A DNA stretch of 64,000 nucleotides, from assembly GCA_038380435.1 (NCBI GenBank), contig JAWZYU010000007.1, positions 26,887,001-26,951,000 on the forward strand. Direction: 5' to 3'. Origin of the DNA: Ryuthela nishihirai. Its lineage: Eukaryota; Arthropoda; Arachnida; Araneae; Heptathelidae. The translations under genes were made by a program, and so were the position numbers. Below the pieces are notes generated by a model. The model made no database searches and was not told where the DNA came from. It saw only the letters and a list, made by a program, of their open reading frames with translations. Below are positions 42,417-53,786 of this stretch, piece after piece (the stretch's first letter is position 1; every line of letters starts with the position of its first letter).

Positions 42417-43764
42417 GAAATAAAATAAGATTCTTATGGTGATAATTCTTATGGTGATCAAAAATCACCATAAAAATTGTCTATATTTTCGGACTACCAA
42501 AACTGATGTATCACTGTACGTCTTCTGTCTATACCGATTGAATTATAGGTCTTCTGTTATAGAAGGTGTTGGTAAAGTATTAGAAAATATATCGTACATT
42601 AATTGTGTGATGTAGCAAAAGTTCATCCATTTTCCTACTGTTTCATCAATCAATATTAAAGGCTGATACCTTTTTGTAATATAAGAATTCAGCTATGTTT
42701 TTGTTGAAATTCTAAGTATTCGTAGCATATACCTTTCCAAGAAGGGATCTTATTGTTTTTTCTTTTCAAACGCGAAGTTTGCATAAAAAAGAGGAAAAAA
42801 TGGACATATCAACTGCTGCCACGATAACAGCATAATAACAGTAGTAAAGTAAAACTGAAAAGTAACGTATATGTATATTACAATTTCCTGTTACTGTGTT
42901 GTGTGTAACTGAAAATGATACAAACTTAAACTCAAGGCAACTGAAACCAATACCTAAAGCAACAATACGCATAATTTTTCTTGAAAAAAAAAATGCACAT
43001 TTTTGTTTTGTACATTAATTGATTACGAAGACTCATACTTGATCACGAAAAGCTGGTTCTGTAGCCACGGAAGCTGCCCTGGGAGATGGTGGAAACGTCG
43101 ACGCGATTCTTTTCCATTCATGGGAGAAAATTGCAGATGGGCTCAGTTTTCAGGTGTAGAGAGAACTGCACACTTGGTTGCGATAATTCTCGACCAATAA
43201 TGTCCCTTAAAAGAAGCAGCTGCGTGGTTATCAAAGAGAGTGGCGTTTTCCAGGAGCATTTCAAGCAAATGCGCTCACTTTTAGAGCTCAGTGTACTGTG
43301 AATTTCTCTGCACGCCAGTAGAACCAATCTTTCTTCTATCACTTCAACTGATTCAAGTACCACTTTTAAATTTCGTAGCTGGGAGTTGGATTACCTTCCT
43401 AGACTCAATTCACTCGTTGGAAGAGAAAAGATATAACACAGAGATACTGATTTGATTCGGATAGAAAGTTTTTGAAACAAATCGGCAAAAAGCTGTTTTT
43501 CGTGAATTGTGAAGAAAGGTGGTATTTCAAATTAGAGTCCAAGGGCCACATCCAGCGAATGAGGGAGCCAGTAAAATATTCTACTATTTTGCTTTTATCA
43601 GGCATCTCGAAATATACAACATCAAGTTTCTTGCTAAAGTACAAAACTTGCAAAACTTTAAATTGATATAACGAAAAAGAGTGACTTTTTATTTGCTTGA
43701 TAATACGCATAGATGTGTTATCTCTGCCTTTTATCAAAAATAACAACGCAGCTCTCATTCCCTA
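42417..43764. other. 1.3 kb without recognised features
   Basis: Several frames of 60-117 codons on both strands between 43003 and 43758 overlap one another. None shows a family motif. I cannot exclude a small unrecognised exon. Confidence 0.35.
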
Positions 43765-44495
43765 AAATATCGGTAATGATTTTGCTCATTGATCAAAAAT
43801 ATCGCGATGTTTTTTTTTCTCACTGATCAAAAATATCGCGATGTTTTTTTTTTCTCACTGATCAAAAATATCGTGATGCTTTTGCTCAATAATAAAAAAT
43901 ATCTTGATGCTTTTGCTCACTAATCAAATATCTTGATACTTTTACTCACTGATCAAAAATACCGTGATGCTTTTGCTCACTGAATACCGTGATGCTTTTG
44001 CTCACTGAATACCATGTGCTTTTGCTCACTGATCAAAAATATCGTGTTGCTTTTAGTCACGAATCAAAAATATCGTGATGCTTTCACTCACTGACAAAAA
44101 ATATTGTGATGCTTTTTCTCAGTGACCAAAAATATCGTGATATTTTTACTCACTGATCAAAAATATGACGATGCTTTTGCTCACTGGTCAAAAATATCGC
44201 GATGCTTTTACTCACTGGTCAAAAATAGCGCGATGCTTTTGCTCACTGATCAAAAATAGCGCGATGCTTTTGCTCACTGATCAAAAATATCGCGATGCTT
44301 TTGCTCACTGGTCAAAAATAGCATGATGCTTTTGCTCCCTGATCAAAAATCGTGATGTTTTTATTCACTGATCAAAAAATATCGGATGTTTTTGCTCACT
44401 GATCAAGGTACTTTTTCTTACTGATCAAAATATCGTGATGCTTTCACTCACTGATAAAAAAAAGTGATGATTTTGATCAGTGACCAAAAATATCG
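43765..44495. repeat. 31-bp minisatellite, about 24 units
   Basis: Consensus TCACTGATCAAAAATATCGT followed by GATGCTTTTGC. Units vary by substitutions and small deletions, and a few are shortened to about 22 bases (43975-44010). Every unit carries the near-palindrome TGATCA or a one-base variant. Confidence 0.95.
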
Positions 44496-44503
44496 TCTGC
44501 ACG

Positions 44504-44668
44504 TTAGATAATGTGCTGAATGACCTTGACAGGTCACTACAATTTGTTTCCTAACAGCCCCAGTCCTCCCCCAACATTCTCTGAGCCTTTGGGGTCCTAA
44601 TGACCTAGTTATTTTCCACATTGTATGCGAAAATGTGCCGCTCAGAGGTAAATCAACCCAATCCAACT
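44504..44668 (+). mobile_element. SINE-B copy, 3' fragment
   Basis: TAATGTGCTGAATGACCTTG through CCAACATTCTCTGAGCCTTT to GAGGTAAATCAACCCAATCC. 5'-truncated. Confidence 0.85.
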
Positions 44669-44987
44669 TCCTCGTTGATTGATCATTTGTTTGAATATGT
44701 ATTCTGTTTCCTCTTAAAGGAACAATTTATCAAACCATCAAGGAGTAATTTATGCAAAGTCATGATATCACGAAATGACAAATCATTCACTCTTCCCATT
44801 TTCATAATAGATGAATTCAAACTAATTAAAATATTAACAATTGAGATATATCTACTAGAAGTAATCAATCTCTGCATCGTGGTTTTAGTTTCCATTTTGG
44901 ATGAATTCCAAAACATCGTCTTTAATTAAAAAGATACATTGTTATGAAGTCCGACACATAACAAATTCGCTGCTTCCAAATCGAGTG
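44669..44987. other. Unrecognised stretch
   Basis: Two opposed frames (102 and 77 codons) overlap and neither resembles a known family. AT-rich. Confidence 0.3.
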
Positions 44988-45020
44988 GGGCGGGGGTGGC
45001 TCAGTCGGCAGCGCGCCATA
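44988..45020 (+). repeat. SINE-B head fragment
   Basis: GGGGCGGGGGTGGCTCAGTC and GGCAGCGCGCC match the first ~33 bases of SINE-B; the rest is missing. Confidence 0.75.
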
Positions 45021-45178
45021 GGTTCACTCTCAAGAAGCTCTCTTTGAATACATTTGGAGACTATACCATAAAGAAGCCTAACTGGCATTTTGTTTTATGT
45101 GTTTTGGCACATCACTAGTTACCATAAAGTTATTAATTATATCCATGGCCGACGGCCGGTGCACGGCGGTCACTACAT

Positions 45179-45557
45179 CAGGGCTGGATCTGGGAAAGGG
45201 GGCAAAAGCCCTTTGAGAATGCTAATTAAAGGTAATAAAAATAAAAAAATAAATACCCCCTCAAGTAGCTGCTTGCCACAGAGGTCTGACAGTTTATATG
45301 ACATAGTAGAAGGTCTGAGAGGATGGTGGGACCTCAGCAGAAAAACAACACAAACATCAATGCCTTACCCGGGGCTCGATCCCAGGTCCCTTAGATCAGT
45401 AGCCAAGTGCGCTAACCACTCGGCCACGGGACGGCTTATTAAAGGTAATGGAGGCCAAAACATATTAAACGTGCATATTTCACGCATTTTTCATTACAGT
45501 TTTTAAAAACTTCTAAAACGAAAGGGAAAATTACACTGCAATGGAAGAATCATAAGT
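45179..45557 (+). mobile_element. hAT-like repeat with nested SINE-A
   Basis: Starts CAGGGCTGGATCTGGGAAAG. The phrase GAGAATGCTAATTA and a later TTTCACGCATTTTTCATTAC block are also found in the relative at 52835-53000. No transposase or clear right end was seen. Confidence 0.5.
45237..45437 (-). mobile_element. SINE-A copy, full length
   Basis: Flanked by the 12-bp duplication ATTAAAGGTAAT (45225-45236 and 45438-45449). Part of the CTCCTGTCAGAC block is deleted. Confidence 0.92.
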
Positions 45558-45565
45558 GTCTTTCC

Positions 45566-45831
45566 CAGGGGCGGACTGACTCATTTTTATCAGGGACGCA
45601 TCTGTTGCAGGGGGGAGGGGCGGACGCGATAAAAAATTCGGTTTCCTTTTCAAAATTTCAATACTTATTATTTTTAGAATTCGTACGTGAAGCCTAAAAT
45701 AGGTTTTTCCCCAATTCTGTGTAATTTCCGTAAAAATGACAATTACCTGCGCGTATGAGGTCTCTAAGGATCCGCAACACTAAGGCCCACACACACTACA
45801 GAGCTCAGCATCCCTTGCCAGTCCGCACCTG
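45566..45831. mobile_element. hAT-type MITE with 8-bp target duplication
   Basis: CAGGGGCGGACTG at the left matches the inverse of CAGTCCGCACCTG at the right with one mismatch. The flanks are GTCTTTCC (45558-45565) and GTCTTCCC (45832-45839), an 8-bp duplication with one difference. Confidence 0.82.
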
Positions 45832-45869
45832 GTCTTCCCCCTCCCCCATTATTTCTTTTTCTAGGTCCG

Positions 45870-45898
45870 GCGAAGGTCTACCACTTTGAGAAGCACTG
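45870..45898. repeat. Orphan hAT-like terminus
   Basis: The inverse of 45881-45898 reads CAGTGCTTCTCAAAGTGG, a typical hAT end. I could not find the matching left end. Confidence 0.45.
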
Positions 45899-45906
45899 AA
45901 CTAGAA

Positions 45907-46767
45907 AGCGTTTCCAAAATGTCTTCAAAACCGACATTAGCATGACTATTATATGCATACCTATTCATCGCTATGTAAAATGAATGCACTCCTGCCTCAT
46001 TAAAGAAAAGAATGCTTTTCAGTGAAGATTTCCATTTGTCGAAAACAATCACTTTTACTTTTGAGAACAATGATATCTGAAAACGAACATCAATTCCTAA
46101 ATGAGTTTTCAGAGAAAAGCTCAAAGATATGCGAAAATTGTATTTTCTCATTAAGGTAAAGTGCATTCCAAGAGATCTTTGCCATCCATTGATAAGGAAC
46201 TTTATCTATATTTTAATTCTTGCAGTCTTCCTAAAAACCTCCCTAGGCTAAAATATGAGAAGATAGAAGCTAAGTGAAAGATCTTGCGTATGAAAAGATG
46301 ATATTACATCACAGAAGAGTGACATATTGCATTTCGAATAATGCTTATGTTAATTAAGACTACGTCAAACCTAGTTTCTTTGAAAAATTATCTTTTCTCC
46401 GTAGAGATGATGGGTTGTGAAATGTTCTGCTTTTGAATGTCTTTCCGTGTTTACTTAAAAGTAGCTTTGGGACAGAAATTTAAAGATATCAACATTTTCT
46501 ACGATCACAACCAATCAGGCCAATTTTGTTTTACAATTAATGCCTCACAATCTTACATACATAATAGCCTCCCTTGAAGCAATGAGAAGCGCAAATGGAT
46601 CATTTTAATGAATCGAGAATAGAATTCTAAGCGGTAGGAACAAAGTAATGGAATAAATATTTAAATCTTTCAGTCTAGAGTTATTTTATCTAACAATGCT
46701 TTGAATCAGTGGTGTAGTCGAGTCTAGGTGCCAGGTTTCTTTAATGGATTTTTCTCTCCGTTCTTAG
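45907..46767. other. No recognisable feature
   Basis: AT-rich. A 101-codon minus frame at 45861-46166 has no family resemblance. Confidence 0.35.
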
Positions 46768-47067
46768 GGACGGGGGTGGCCCAGCAGCTAGCTCTCCTGG
46801 CACGTAACATACTAGAAATGATGGTAGCCTCCCGTCAAGGCCATTTAGCGTGGTCTTTAGCGTGCACTGAGTATGGCTCCCACACACGGACAACAGCTTA
46901 ACGTCCCATCCGATGGACGGCAGCCTCCAAACCCATAGATGTTCCCTACTGGCTGAGGGCAGGGAATTTAGCGGAGATAAATCTCAACCCTGACCCAGGC
47001 GGGGGCTCGAACCTGGGAACTGCAGATTACGAGCCTGGTCCGCTACCGACTGAGCCACTCCCATCCT
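46768..47067 (-). mobile_element. SINE-B copy with an inverted head fragment
   Basis: The minus-strand tRNA-like head and centre occupy 46819-47067. At 46768-46810 a plus-strand head (GGGACGGGGGTGGCCCAGCA) faces it, so the unit is a head-to-head composite. The 3' end is missing. Confidence 0.83.
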
Positions 47068-47085
47068 TTTTAGTACTAAATTAAT

Positions 47086-47463
47086 AGGGGGCGGTGTGGC
47101 TCAGTCGGCAGCGCACCAGGCACGTAATCTGCAAGTTGGAGTCCCAGCTGGGTCAGCGTTGAGATTTATCTCCGCAAAATTCCTGGCCCCGCCCACGGTC
47201 AGTAGAGGACACCAATGGGCTTGAAAGGCAACCGTCCGTCGAATGGGACGTTAAGCCGTGGCCCCGTGTGCGGGAGAGCCATACCCTGTGCACTTTAAAG
47301 AACACGCTGGATGGCCTTGACGAGAGACTACCATCTGTCTCCCAACAGCTGTCCAGTGGGTCCCCTCCCCCAACCTTCTCTGAGCCTTCGGGGTCCTTGT
47401 GACCTGGCCATTTAGCCTATGGTGTGCAACAAAGTGCCACTCAGAGATAAAACAACCCAACCC
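47086..47463 (+). mobile_element. SINE-B copy, full length
   Basis: GGGGGCGGTGTGGCTCAGTC to GATAAAACAACCCAACCC. The flanks contain ACTAAATTAAT and ACTAAATGAAT, consistent with a target duplication. Confidence 0.92.
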
Positions 47464-47499
47464 AACTAAATGAATATCTTTATGTCGTAAGTAAAGTAA

Positions 47500-47575
47500 T
47501 ACAGGTAATTCTCGATTTGAGTGGTTTTGATTTACTGAATTTCGATTTACGCAGTTTATCAATTTAGTCACGTTC
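47500..47575. repeat. Tigger/pogo-like terminal sequence (tentative)
   Basis: ACAGGTAATTCTCGATTTGA followed by GATTTACTGAATTTCGATTTACGC resembles the ends of pogo/Tigger-type elements. No partner end was found. Confidence 0.3.
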
Positions 47576-47585
47576 TCAATTTGCA

Positions 47586-48207
47586 CGGTCTATGGACCTC
47601 AATGCTCAAAGATATAGAGATGACATCCTGGACCTTATGCACGTCCTTAAGCCTGGTGCAATAGGTGAAACATTCATCTTACAAGACGATAACGCTCGTC
47701 CACACAGAGGTCGACTAGTGGAACAATACCTTCAAGAGGAGACCATTATGCGCATGGAGTGGCCAGCTCGATCTTCCGACCTAAATCCGATTGAGCATGT
47801 GTGGGATGCTCTAGGGAGACGTGTTGCTACCCTCAACCCGCCACCTGAAACAAAGGGGAGCTTATTACTTCTTTAAAGGAACAATGATCGTTACTCCCTA
47901 CCTAGCTGATTCACAACATCACAAACAGCATGGAACATCGCTGTCGTGCCTGCATTGCTGTAAGGGGTGACCACACTCCTTATTAAAGAACTTTGCCCAT
48001 TGCATTCTGACACCTCATATTTGAACAAGTTCCTGTAAGTGTTATTTTTTGACGAAAAATATTTCTAGTGTAAAATATTTTATGCCATTCTGAAACTAGC
48101 ACTGTAATTCATGTTTCCATCAAATTTCATTAAAATCATTCATATAGTTTTTTGTTTATCATAATTTTCCTGAGTTTTCCTTAATTTATGGAAACCAGTG
48201 AATAATC
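47586..48207 (+). mobile_element. Tc1-like transposon, 5'-truncated
   Basis: Contains the catalytic end of a Tc1 transposase followed by about 220 bp ending in TTTATGGAAACCAGTG, which inverted (CACTGGTTTCCATAAA) looks like a Tc1 terminal repeat. The left part of the element is missing. Confidence 0.78.
47592..47986 (+). pseudogene. Tc1-like transposase, C-terminal fragment
   Basis: LQDDNARPHRGRLVEQYL holds the second catalytic Asp. MEWPARSSDLNPIEHVWDALGRRV holds the usual WPARSPDLNPIEHVWD box with the third acidic residue. After a frameshift near 47870 the C-terminus continues as NSMEHRCRACIAVRGDHTPY and ends with TAA at 47984-47986. It is a different subfamily from the element at 24152. Confidence 0.9.
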
Positions 48208-48465
48208 AATCATATTCTTATGCAACCCATCTGGTAAAACCCATGTGTACTTATACATAAGTTTACTTACCTGTAGGAGACGTTGCTCACAGGACCCTGT
48301 ATGGTTGACCACTCCTCAGCAGAGTAGAAAAAAAAAGTCATAGTAGTCCAGATCTGGGCCACACTGATCTGGCAGCCCTCCCCCTCCTTTCTCTTCCACA
48401 AGAGGACAATGGTCAGTACTAATGGTCTGCATCACGAGAAAACGAGATCGGACTTAGATGTGTTA
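48208..48465 (-). mobile_element. RTE LINE with large internal deletion (copy F)
   Basis: On the minus strand it has the same leader as copy C (matching 20920-21100). It jumps directly to CAACGTCTCCTACAGGTAAG in the endonuclease, then after a second gap to the ATAATCAATCAT segment. Most of the endonuclease is gone, and no RT follows. Confidence 0.85.
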
Positions 48466-48747
48466 AATTTTTCATGTATGTGTTTTAATGAACATTTGTG
48501 TTTCAATTCATATTCGTTTTTGTTATTGTTGTTATTTCTTTTTCTGTTTTTAATTATGCGTTTATTTTCCATTATACATGTCTTATTATTAAATTAACCT
48601 GATATGTGCTTGAGATTGAAGCATAAATAATGCTATTATTATTATTAATTAACAATACGTTTCGCACCAAACTTTCATCAAACGTTTCGCGTGAAATCTT
48701 TTCTTTTGCGTTTAACTGTCATTATACATATAATAGGCGTAAATCCG

Positions 48748-48957
48748 AACTTAGGCGTAATCCCCCTTGTGCCTGAGAGACGTACCCTGTGACGTTAAAA
48801 AACAAACTGGACGGCCTTGACGGGAGGCTACCATCTATCTCCGAACAGCTGTAATGTGGGTCCGTTTTTTCCAACCTTCTCTGAGCCCTCGGGGCCTTTG
48901 TGACCTGGCAATTTATCCCATTATGTGTAAAAAAAATGCTGTTCAGAGATAAGCCAA
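48748..48957 (+). mobile_element. SINE-B copy, 5'-truncated
   Basis: From the CTTAGGCGTAATCCCCCTTG block through GCCTTGACGGGAGGCTACCA to the GTTCAGAGATAAGCCAAC end. Confidence 0.83.
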
Positions 48958-49758
48958 CAGTCTGGGTCATTCCACAACACCTGACAGTCATGCAACTTAA
49001 AGAAAAGTTCTAATAAATACAAAGGGAAACTTCACACGACCCCGTTGCCTTGCATTTCAACTACAATGAAAGAATTCCTTGGGTAGCTATTACAAATCGT
49101 TCAACATTCTTTTCCAAACCCTCGGATGATGGTAATGCATTTCAACTCTCTTTGGACATTCCTCAAGATCGTTAGAGCAATATCAGTCCTGAAGTACAGT
49201 TCTCCGAGCTCATATCTCTGTAACTAATAGCTATCATTCGGACGAAATTCACTTACTCTGAATTTCTATATGCGTCAGTACTCCTGTATTTCTGTCGTAA
49301 GCACCAGGGCAGTTTTATAAAATAAAACTTCTCTGAACAGTCACAAATCTTTCTTGATCAACAAAAGCTTCTGTGCTTTATGATGTCATTAGCGTCATTT
49401 CTTTTCAAATTCCATTTCTCGGGCGAGCTGCCATGACACTACCAGAAAAAAAAAAATTCACATTAACCTTCTACTTTGAAAGAATACTGTTAAATTCCCA
49501 TTGCCCTCAATTAAAACCGATGGGGGAAAAAAAGGCTGTTTTCCCCTCTCTTTTTTTAAAGATTCTTCGAGGGACGTACGAGTACCTCTCCTGGACACGA
49601 ATAGAAATATACAGCGCTGTCTGCAGATATTTTGTCGCAGGAGGCACTGTAGAATTTTGCCTCCCCTTTAAGACATTAGTTGCAAGTGTTCCTCTCTATA
49701 GTTGCTTTCGCTATTGTCGGGGATCTTCTGGGTAATGAGTACTGCCCAAGTAGGACCC
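48958..49758. other. Unrecognised stretch
   Basis: A 120-codon plus frame (49373-49735) shows no family motif. The strand has A- and T-runs typical of non-coding sequence. Confidence 0.35.
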
Positions 49759-50105
49759 AGAACTAAATAATCCCATCAGGGACAACAAATGTGAAAAACA
49801 AGAAAATCGTAAACAATTTACAGCCGATTCGCATTATTAACAAAACCCGCGGAACTAAATAACATTTGTAACAAAGACAAAATTTGTAAAACATTTGTCC
49901 CTGTTACAAATGTTACAATAGGGACAACATTTGTAAAAACAAGAAAATCGTAAACAATTCACCGTCAATTCGTATCACGTAATAGCCCCTAAAACTAAAT
50001 AATCTTATCCGAACAAACCTAAAAAAACACGAATATCGTAAACAATGCACCGCCGATCAGGATTGTAAAAAAACATCCAAAACAATCTCGTAGGGATAAA
50101 TTAAT
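49759..50105. repeat. Degenerate tandem repeat, about 95-130 bp units
   Basis: ACTAAATAA..., GGGACAACATTTGT, AACAAGAAAATCGTAAACAA and a CCGATTCGTATT-like phrase recur in the same order three times, with indels between. Confidence 0.75.
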
Positions 50106-50389
50106 TTCAACAATCCACGGGCAAAAACGAACAACCCCCCCCCCCCAAGGAAATTAATATTTTATTATCATCAAAATAGCCCCCAAAGATTAAAGCACAG
50201 ATATGCAAATTATAAATAACATCATCTCACATTTCCCGCTTAACTCAAAAACAATAAACGTATTCAACTAAGAAAATCTTCTGCAATTTGATACATTAAC
50301 CTCTTGTTCGTCCGATGCAAGGTGATGCGACTTGAAATATCTCAATCGACTTGTCGCATAGTCTGACGTTCAGGACTCTGAAGATTGGG

Positions 50390-50686
50390 GGGACCCACTG
50401 GAACAGCTGTTGGGAGGAAGATGTTAGCCATCCCGTCAAGGCTAATCCACTGTATTCTTTAACGTTCACAGTGTACTAACTCTCCTGCACACGGGACAAC
50501 GGCTTAACGTCCCATCCGACGGACGGTGGCTTTTCTAACCCCATCAGTGTCCCCTATTGACCGTGGGCAGGGAGGGGAGGCTTTACGGAAATAAGTGTCA
50601 ATGCTGACCCAGCCGGAACTCGAACCCCGGAACTACAGATTACAAACAAGCCTGGCGAGCTACCGACTGAGGCACCCCTGCTCCCC
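50390..50686 (-). mobile_element. SINE-B copy, 3'-truncated
   Basis: Minus strand from GGAGCAGGGGTGCCTCAGTC to CCAGTGGGTCCCCCCAATC. The last ~80 bases are missing. Confidence 0.86.
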
Positions 50687-51352
50687 ATTTGATATACTAA
50701 CCTAGGAGCCAAAATTTACCCTTGATGCTACATATAAAGAAATAAATTAAATCGCAAAAAAACAATAAATTTCTTACCATAAATAATGCCCCACCTTCTC
50801 TAAAAACTTATCCTTAAACTTAAAAATAAATCCAAAAACCAGGCCACGCAAAACAATCCAATATACCGTGAAAATATGCCGCTGACATAAATTCACGGTA
50901 TACTGGATTTTTTTTCCTTACGTTACTTTACGAATCTTTCTTACGTTCCGTTATACCACAAGTGATAACTCGTGGCGCCATCTAGTGAGCTGAGCGATTT
51001 AAATTGTAGAAATATCAGATTCTTACCTTGATTATTCGGAATTTAAGCTTGTGTTCACCATGTTAGTTCTGTCATTAAAAAAAATTCCTCATAAAAATAA
51101 AATTAAAAAAATCAAGGAACCAAAAAAAAGTCAAGTGAAAGGTTAGAACATTCATCTCAAAAGGATATTTTTAGATAAAATTTCCTTTTTTATCTTCAAC
51201 TATTTGGTGTTATAATTTATACTTATTTTAGGAGATACCATGTTATGGGTGAATCCCTATCCCCCAGATCAAAAATTCATTGAAATAATCCTAAATGTGT
51301 ATTATTAATGAAGGTAAAGCAAACGCTGCCAAGAAAGGCGTTTTGATCTGGG
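50687..51352. other. Unrecognised, with one hairpin
   Basis: AATCCAATATACCGTGAA at 50855-50872 pairs with 50892-50909 (one mismatch, 19-nt loop). Otherwise AT-rich without features. Confidence 0.5.
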
Positions 51353-51712
51353 ATGAGTTGTACTCTTCTGAGCGGCACCTTTTCTATTTTGTTACACACA
51401 ACGAGTTAAATGATCAGGTCACAAAGACTCCAAAGGCTGAGAGTTACTTAGAGGAGAATGGGACGCATTGGATAGTTCTTAGTATACCTCCCATTAAAGC
51501 CATCCAGCGTGTTGTTTAGCGTGCACAGAATATGGCTCTCCGGCACACAGGCCATGGCTTTGTGTCCCATCCGACGGACGGCGACATTCTCAAGCCCATC
51601 GGCGTCTCCTTTCTGTCCGAGGTTTAACGAAGATAAATCTCAACCCTGGTCCAGGAGAGACTCGAACCTGAGAACTACAGATTATGTTCTGGCCCTTTAC
51701 CGACTGGGCCTA
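51353..51712 (-). mobile_element. SINE-B copy, diverged
   Basis: All blocks are in order on the minus strand but with many changes, including loss of part of the GGGCAGGG segment. The two 74-codon frames are accidental. Confidence 0.85.
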
Positions 51713-52024
51713 TTTACATTTGATCAGGAATAAACCCGGTTACTTGTAAAAACCTGTAACCGTTTTCAACGTGTGTTTTAAATTGAAATTTCTAGGAACA
51801 TCCTTTTATTACCAAACATTTCGGTTTTGCTTTGGCATTTCTCATTTCGTTGCTTACGGAAAATTATAATTTAGTTCGAAAATAAAATGCATCTTACAGA
51901 AAACTGAATTTCACTCCTTGATAATGCCAAATAAAAGAGATTTAATAAACCTGTTCTACCGATTATTCTATTTCTGTTCTTTTTAACGGGTAACAAAATT
52001 TGGAACGAATTTTTTTCAACGGAA
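51713..52024. other. No recognisable feature
   Basis: AT-rich sequence between two SINEs. Confidence 0.4.
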
Positions 52025-52038
52025 TAATGAAGAGGAGG

Positions 52039-52415
52039 TTTGGTTGTTTTACCTCTGAGCGGCACTTTTTTGCACACCGTGGGCTAAATGGCCAGGTCAC
52101 ATGGACCCCGAAGGCTCAGAGAAGGTTGGGGACCCACTGGAACAGCTGTAGGGAGACAGATGTAGCCTCCCGTCAAGGCCTTCCAGCGTGTTCTTTAAAG
52201 TGCACAGTGTATGGCTCTCTCCCGTACACGGGACCACGGCTTAACGTTCCATCCGACGGACGGCGGCCTTTCCAAGCCCATCGGTGTCCTCTACTGACCG
52301 TGGCAGGGCGGGGAATTTTGCGGAGATAAATCTCAACGCTGACCCAGCTGGGACTCGAACCTGGGAACTACAGATTACGAGCCTGGCGCGCTACCGACTA
52401 AACCACCCCCACCCC
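52039..52415 (-). mobile_element. SINE-B copy, full length
   Basis: Flanked by the 14-bp duplication TAATGAAGAGGAGG (52025-52038 and 52416-52429). Runs GGGGTGGGGGTGGTTTAGTC to GGTAAAACAACCAAA. Confidence 0.94.
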
Positions 52416-52429
52416 TAATGAAGAGGAGG

Positions 52430-53377
52430 GATAGCATACATACTACAACCTGTTATAGCGAGGGTCGGCAAATATTTTAGGTAGCGGACCACTAGGAATT
52501 GTAACTGAAAATTCCTCGTGGTTGCTGCAGACCTACTTTTACTGCTATTCCGGGGAATTAATTGCACTTGCTTCACATACTGTATAGGTGAAAATACCAC
52601 TGGTCACAGTGCTGTAATATAGCAGAAATAAATCTTTCGATTTGACAAAAGAAACGGAATAATATATTTAAAAAAATAAACATAGCTGATGAAACAGAAA
52701 GCGTGAATGTCACTTTTTGTCTGAAATGACCAGCACTATTTCTTTTCTTTTTTTTCCCCAGACGAAACACATCAGCTATTATTAGTGGTGAAAGTGGGTC
52801 GGTAGGCTGTACCAGGAAGAAATTATTTGCCGGCAGGGTCGAATTTAGAGACGGGGGGAAAGCTCCTCCCCTTTCAGAATGCTAATAGTGGAAAAAGAGA
52901 GAAAAATTATTAACCTTTTTTTTATTCCACGAATTTTTTTCAACCTGTGAAACAGAGGGGGAAATGTTAGACTGCATCGGAAATCGAGACTCTTGGTTCC
53001 CTGTTTTACAATTTTTCTGCTCGATTGTGTTTCTTGGCGATTTTTTACTAGATCCGAGCGTATTTGCCGGTAAGATATTTTTAAGTAGTGGTGCAGTAAT
53101 GATTTCTTTTACACTTTAATGCTCTTTCAACTAGGCATTTAATTACAAAAATTCGGATCCGTCTCTTTAAGTAAACTTTGCACGACTTTTGATTACCCTA
53201 CTACAGTTTAAGCCTTTAGATACCAAGCTGTTTGAAAACCACATACTTGAGGTTCCATTTCTTCCGACAGGGAGCAAAGGTGAAGTAAGTAGTGCTTTCT
53301 CTCTTTGAACGATTAGCAAAGATACTGAGTACAGAAAGCAAAACTAGACAGACATAGGCGACTCCACCCAAAACCGT
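52430..53377. other. Mostly unrecognised; one hAT-like relative at 52835
   Basis: CAGGGTCGAATTTAGAGACG at 52835 with TTTCAGAATGCTAATAG downstream matches the start of the repeat at 45179. A possible second hAT pair (GGTCGGCAAATATTTT near 52463 and its inverse near 52826) is weak. Confidence 0.4.
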
Positions 53378-53389
53378 TACTCGGGGAGT

Positions 53390-53774
53390 TGTTGGGTTGT
53401 TTTACCTCTGAGCGGCACTTTTTTGCACACCATGGGCTAAATGGCCAGGTCACATGGACCCCGAAGGCTCAGAGAAGGTTGAGGGAGGGGACCCACTGGA
53501 ACAGCTGTTGGGAGACAGATGGTAGTCTCCCGTCAAGGCCATCCAGCGTGTTCTTTAACGTGCACAGGGTATGGCTCTCCCACACACGGGGCCACGGCTT
53601 AACGTCCCATCCGACGGACGGCGGCCTTTCCAAGCCCATCGGTGTCCCCTACTGACCGTGGGCAGGGCGGGGAATTTTGCGGAGATAAATCTCAACGCTG
53701 ACCCAGCTGGAACTCGAACCTGGGAATTACAGATTACGAGCCTGGAGCGCTACCGACTGAGCCACCCCCGCCCC
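53390..53774 (-). mobile_element. SINE-B copy, full length, young
   Basis: Perfect 12-bp duplication TACTCGGGGAGT (53378-53389, 53775-53786) around a 385-bp unit. This copy is a good reference for the family: head GGGGCGGGGGTGGCTCAGTC, B box GGTTCGAGTTCC, end AAAACAACCCAAC. Confidence 0.95.
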
Positions 53775-53786
53775 TACTCGGGGAGT

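Noticed and set aside
42766..43758. Host exons among the overlapping frames
   Set aside because: Frames overlap on both strands, none has a recognisable motif, and splice signals could not be judged without homologues.
43765..44495. CRISPR-like array
   Set aside because: The repeats are contiguous with no unique spacers; this is a minisatellite in eukaryotic sequence.
52450..52840. Possible hAT element with GGTCGGCAAATA ends
   Set aside because: The two ends match over only about 12 bases and no 8-bp flanking duplication was found.
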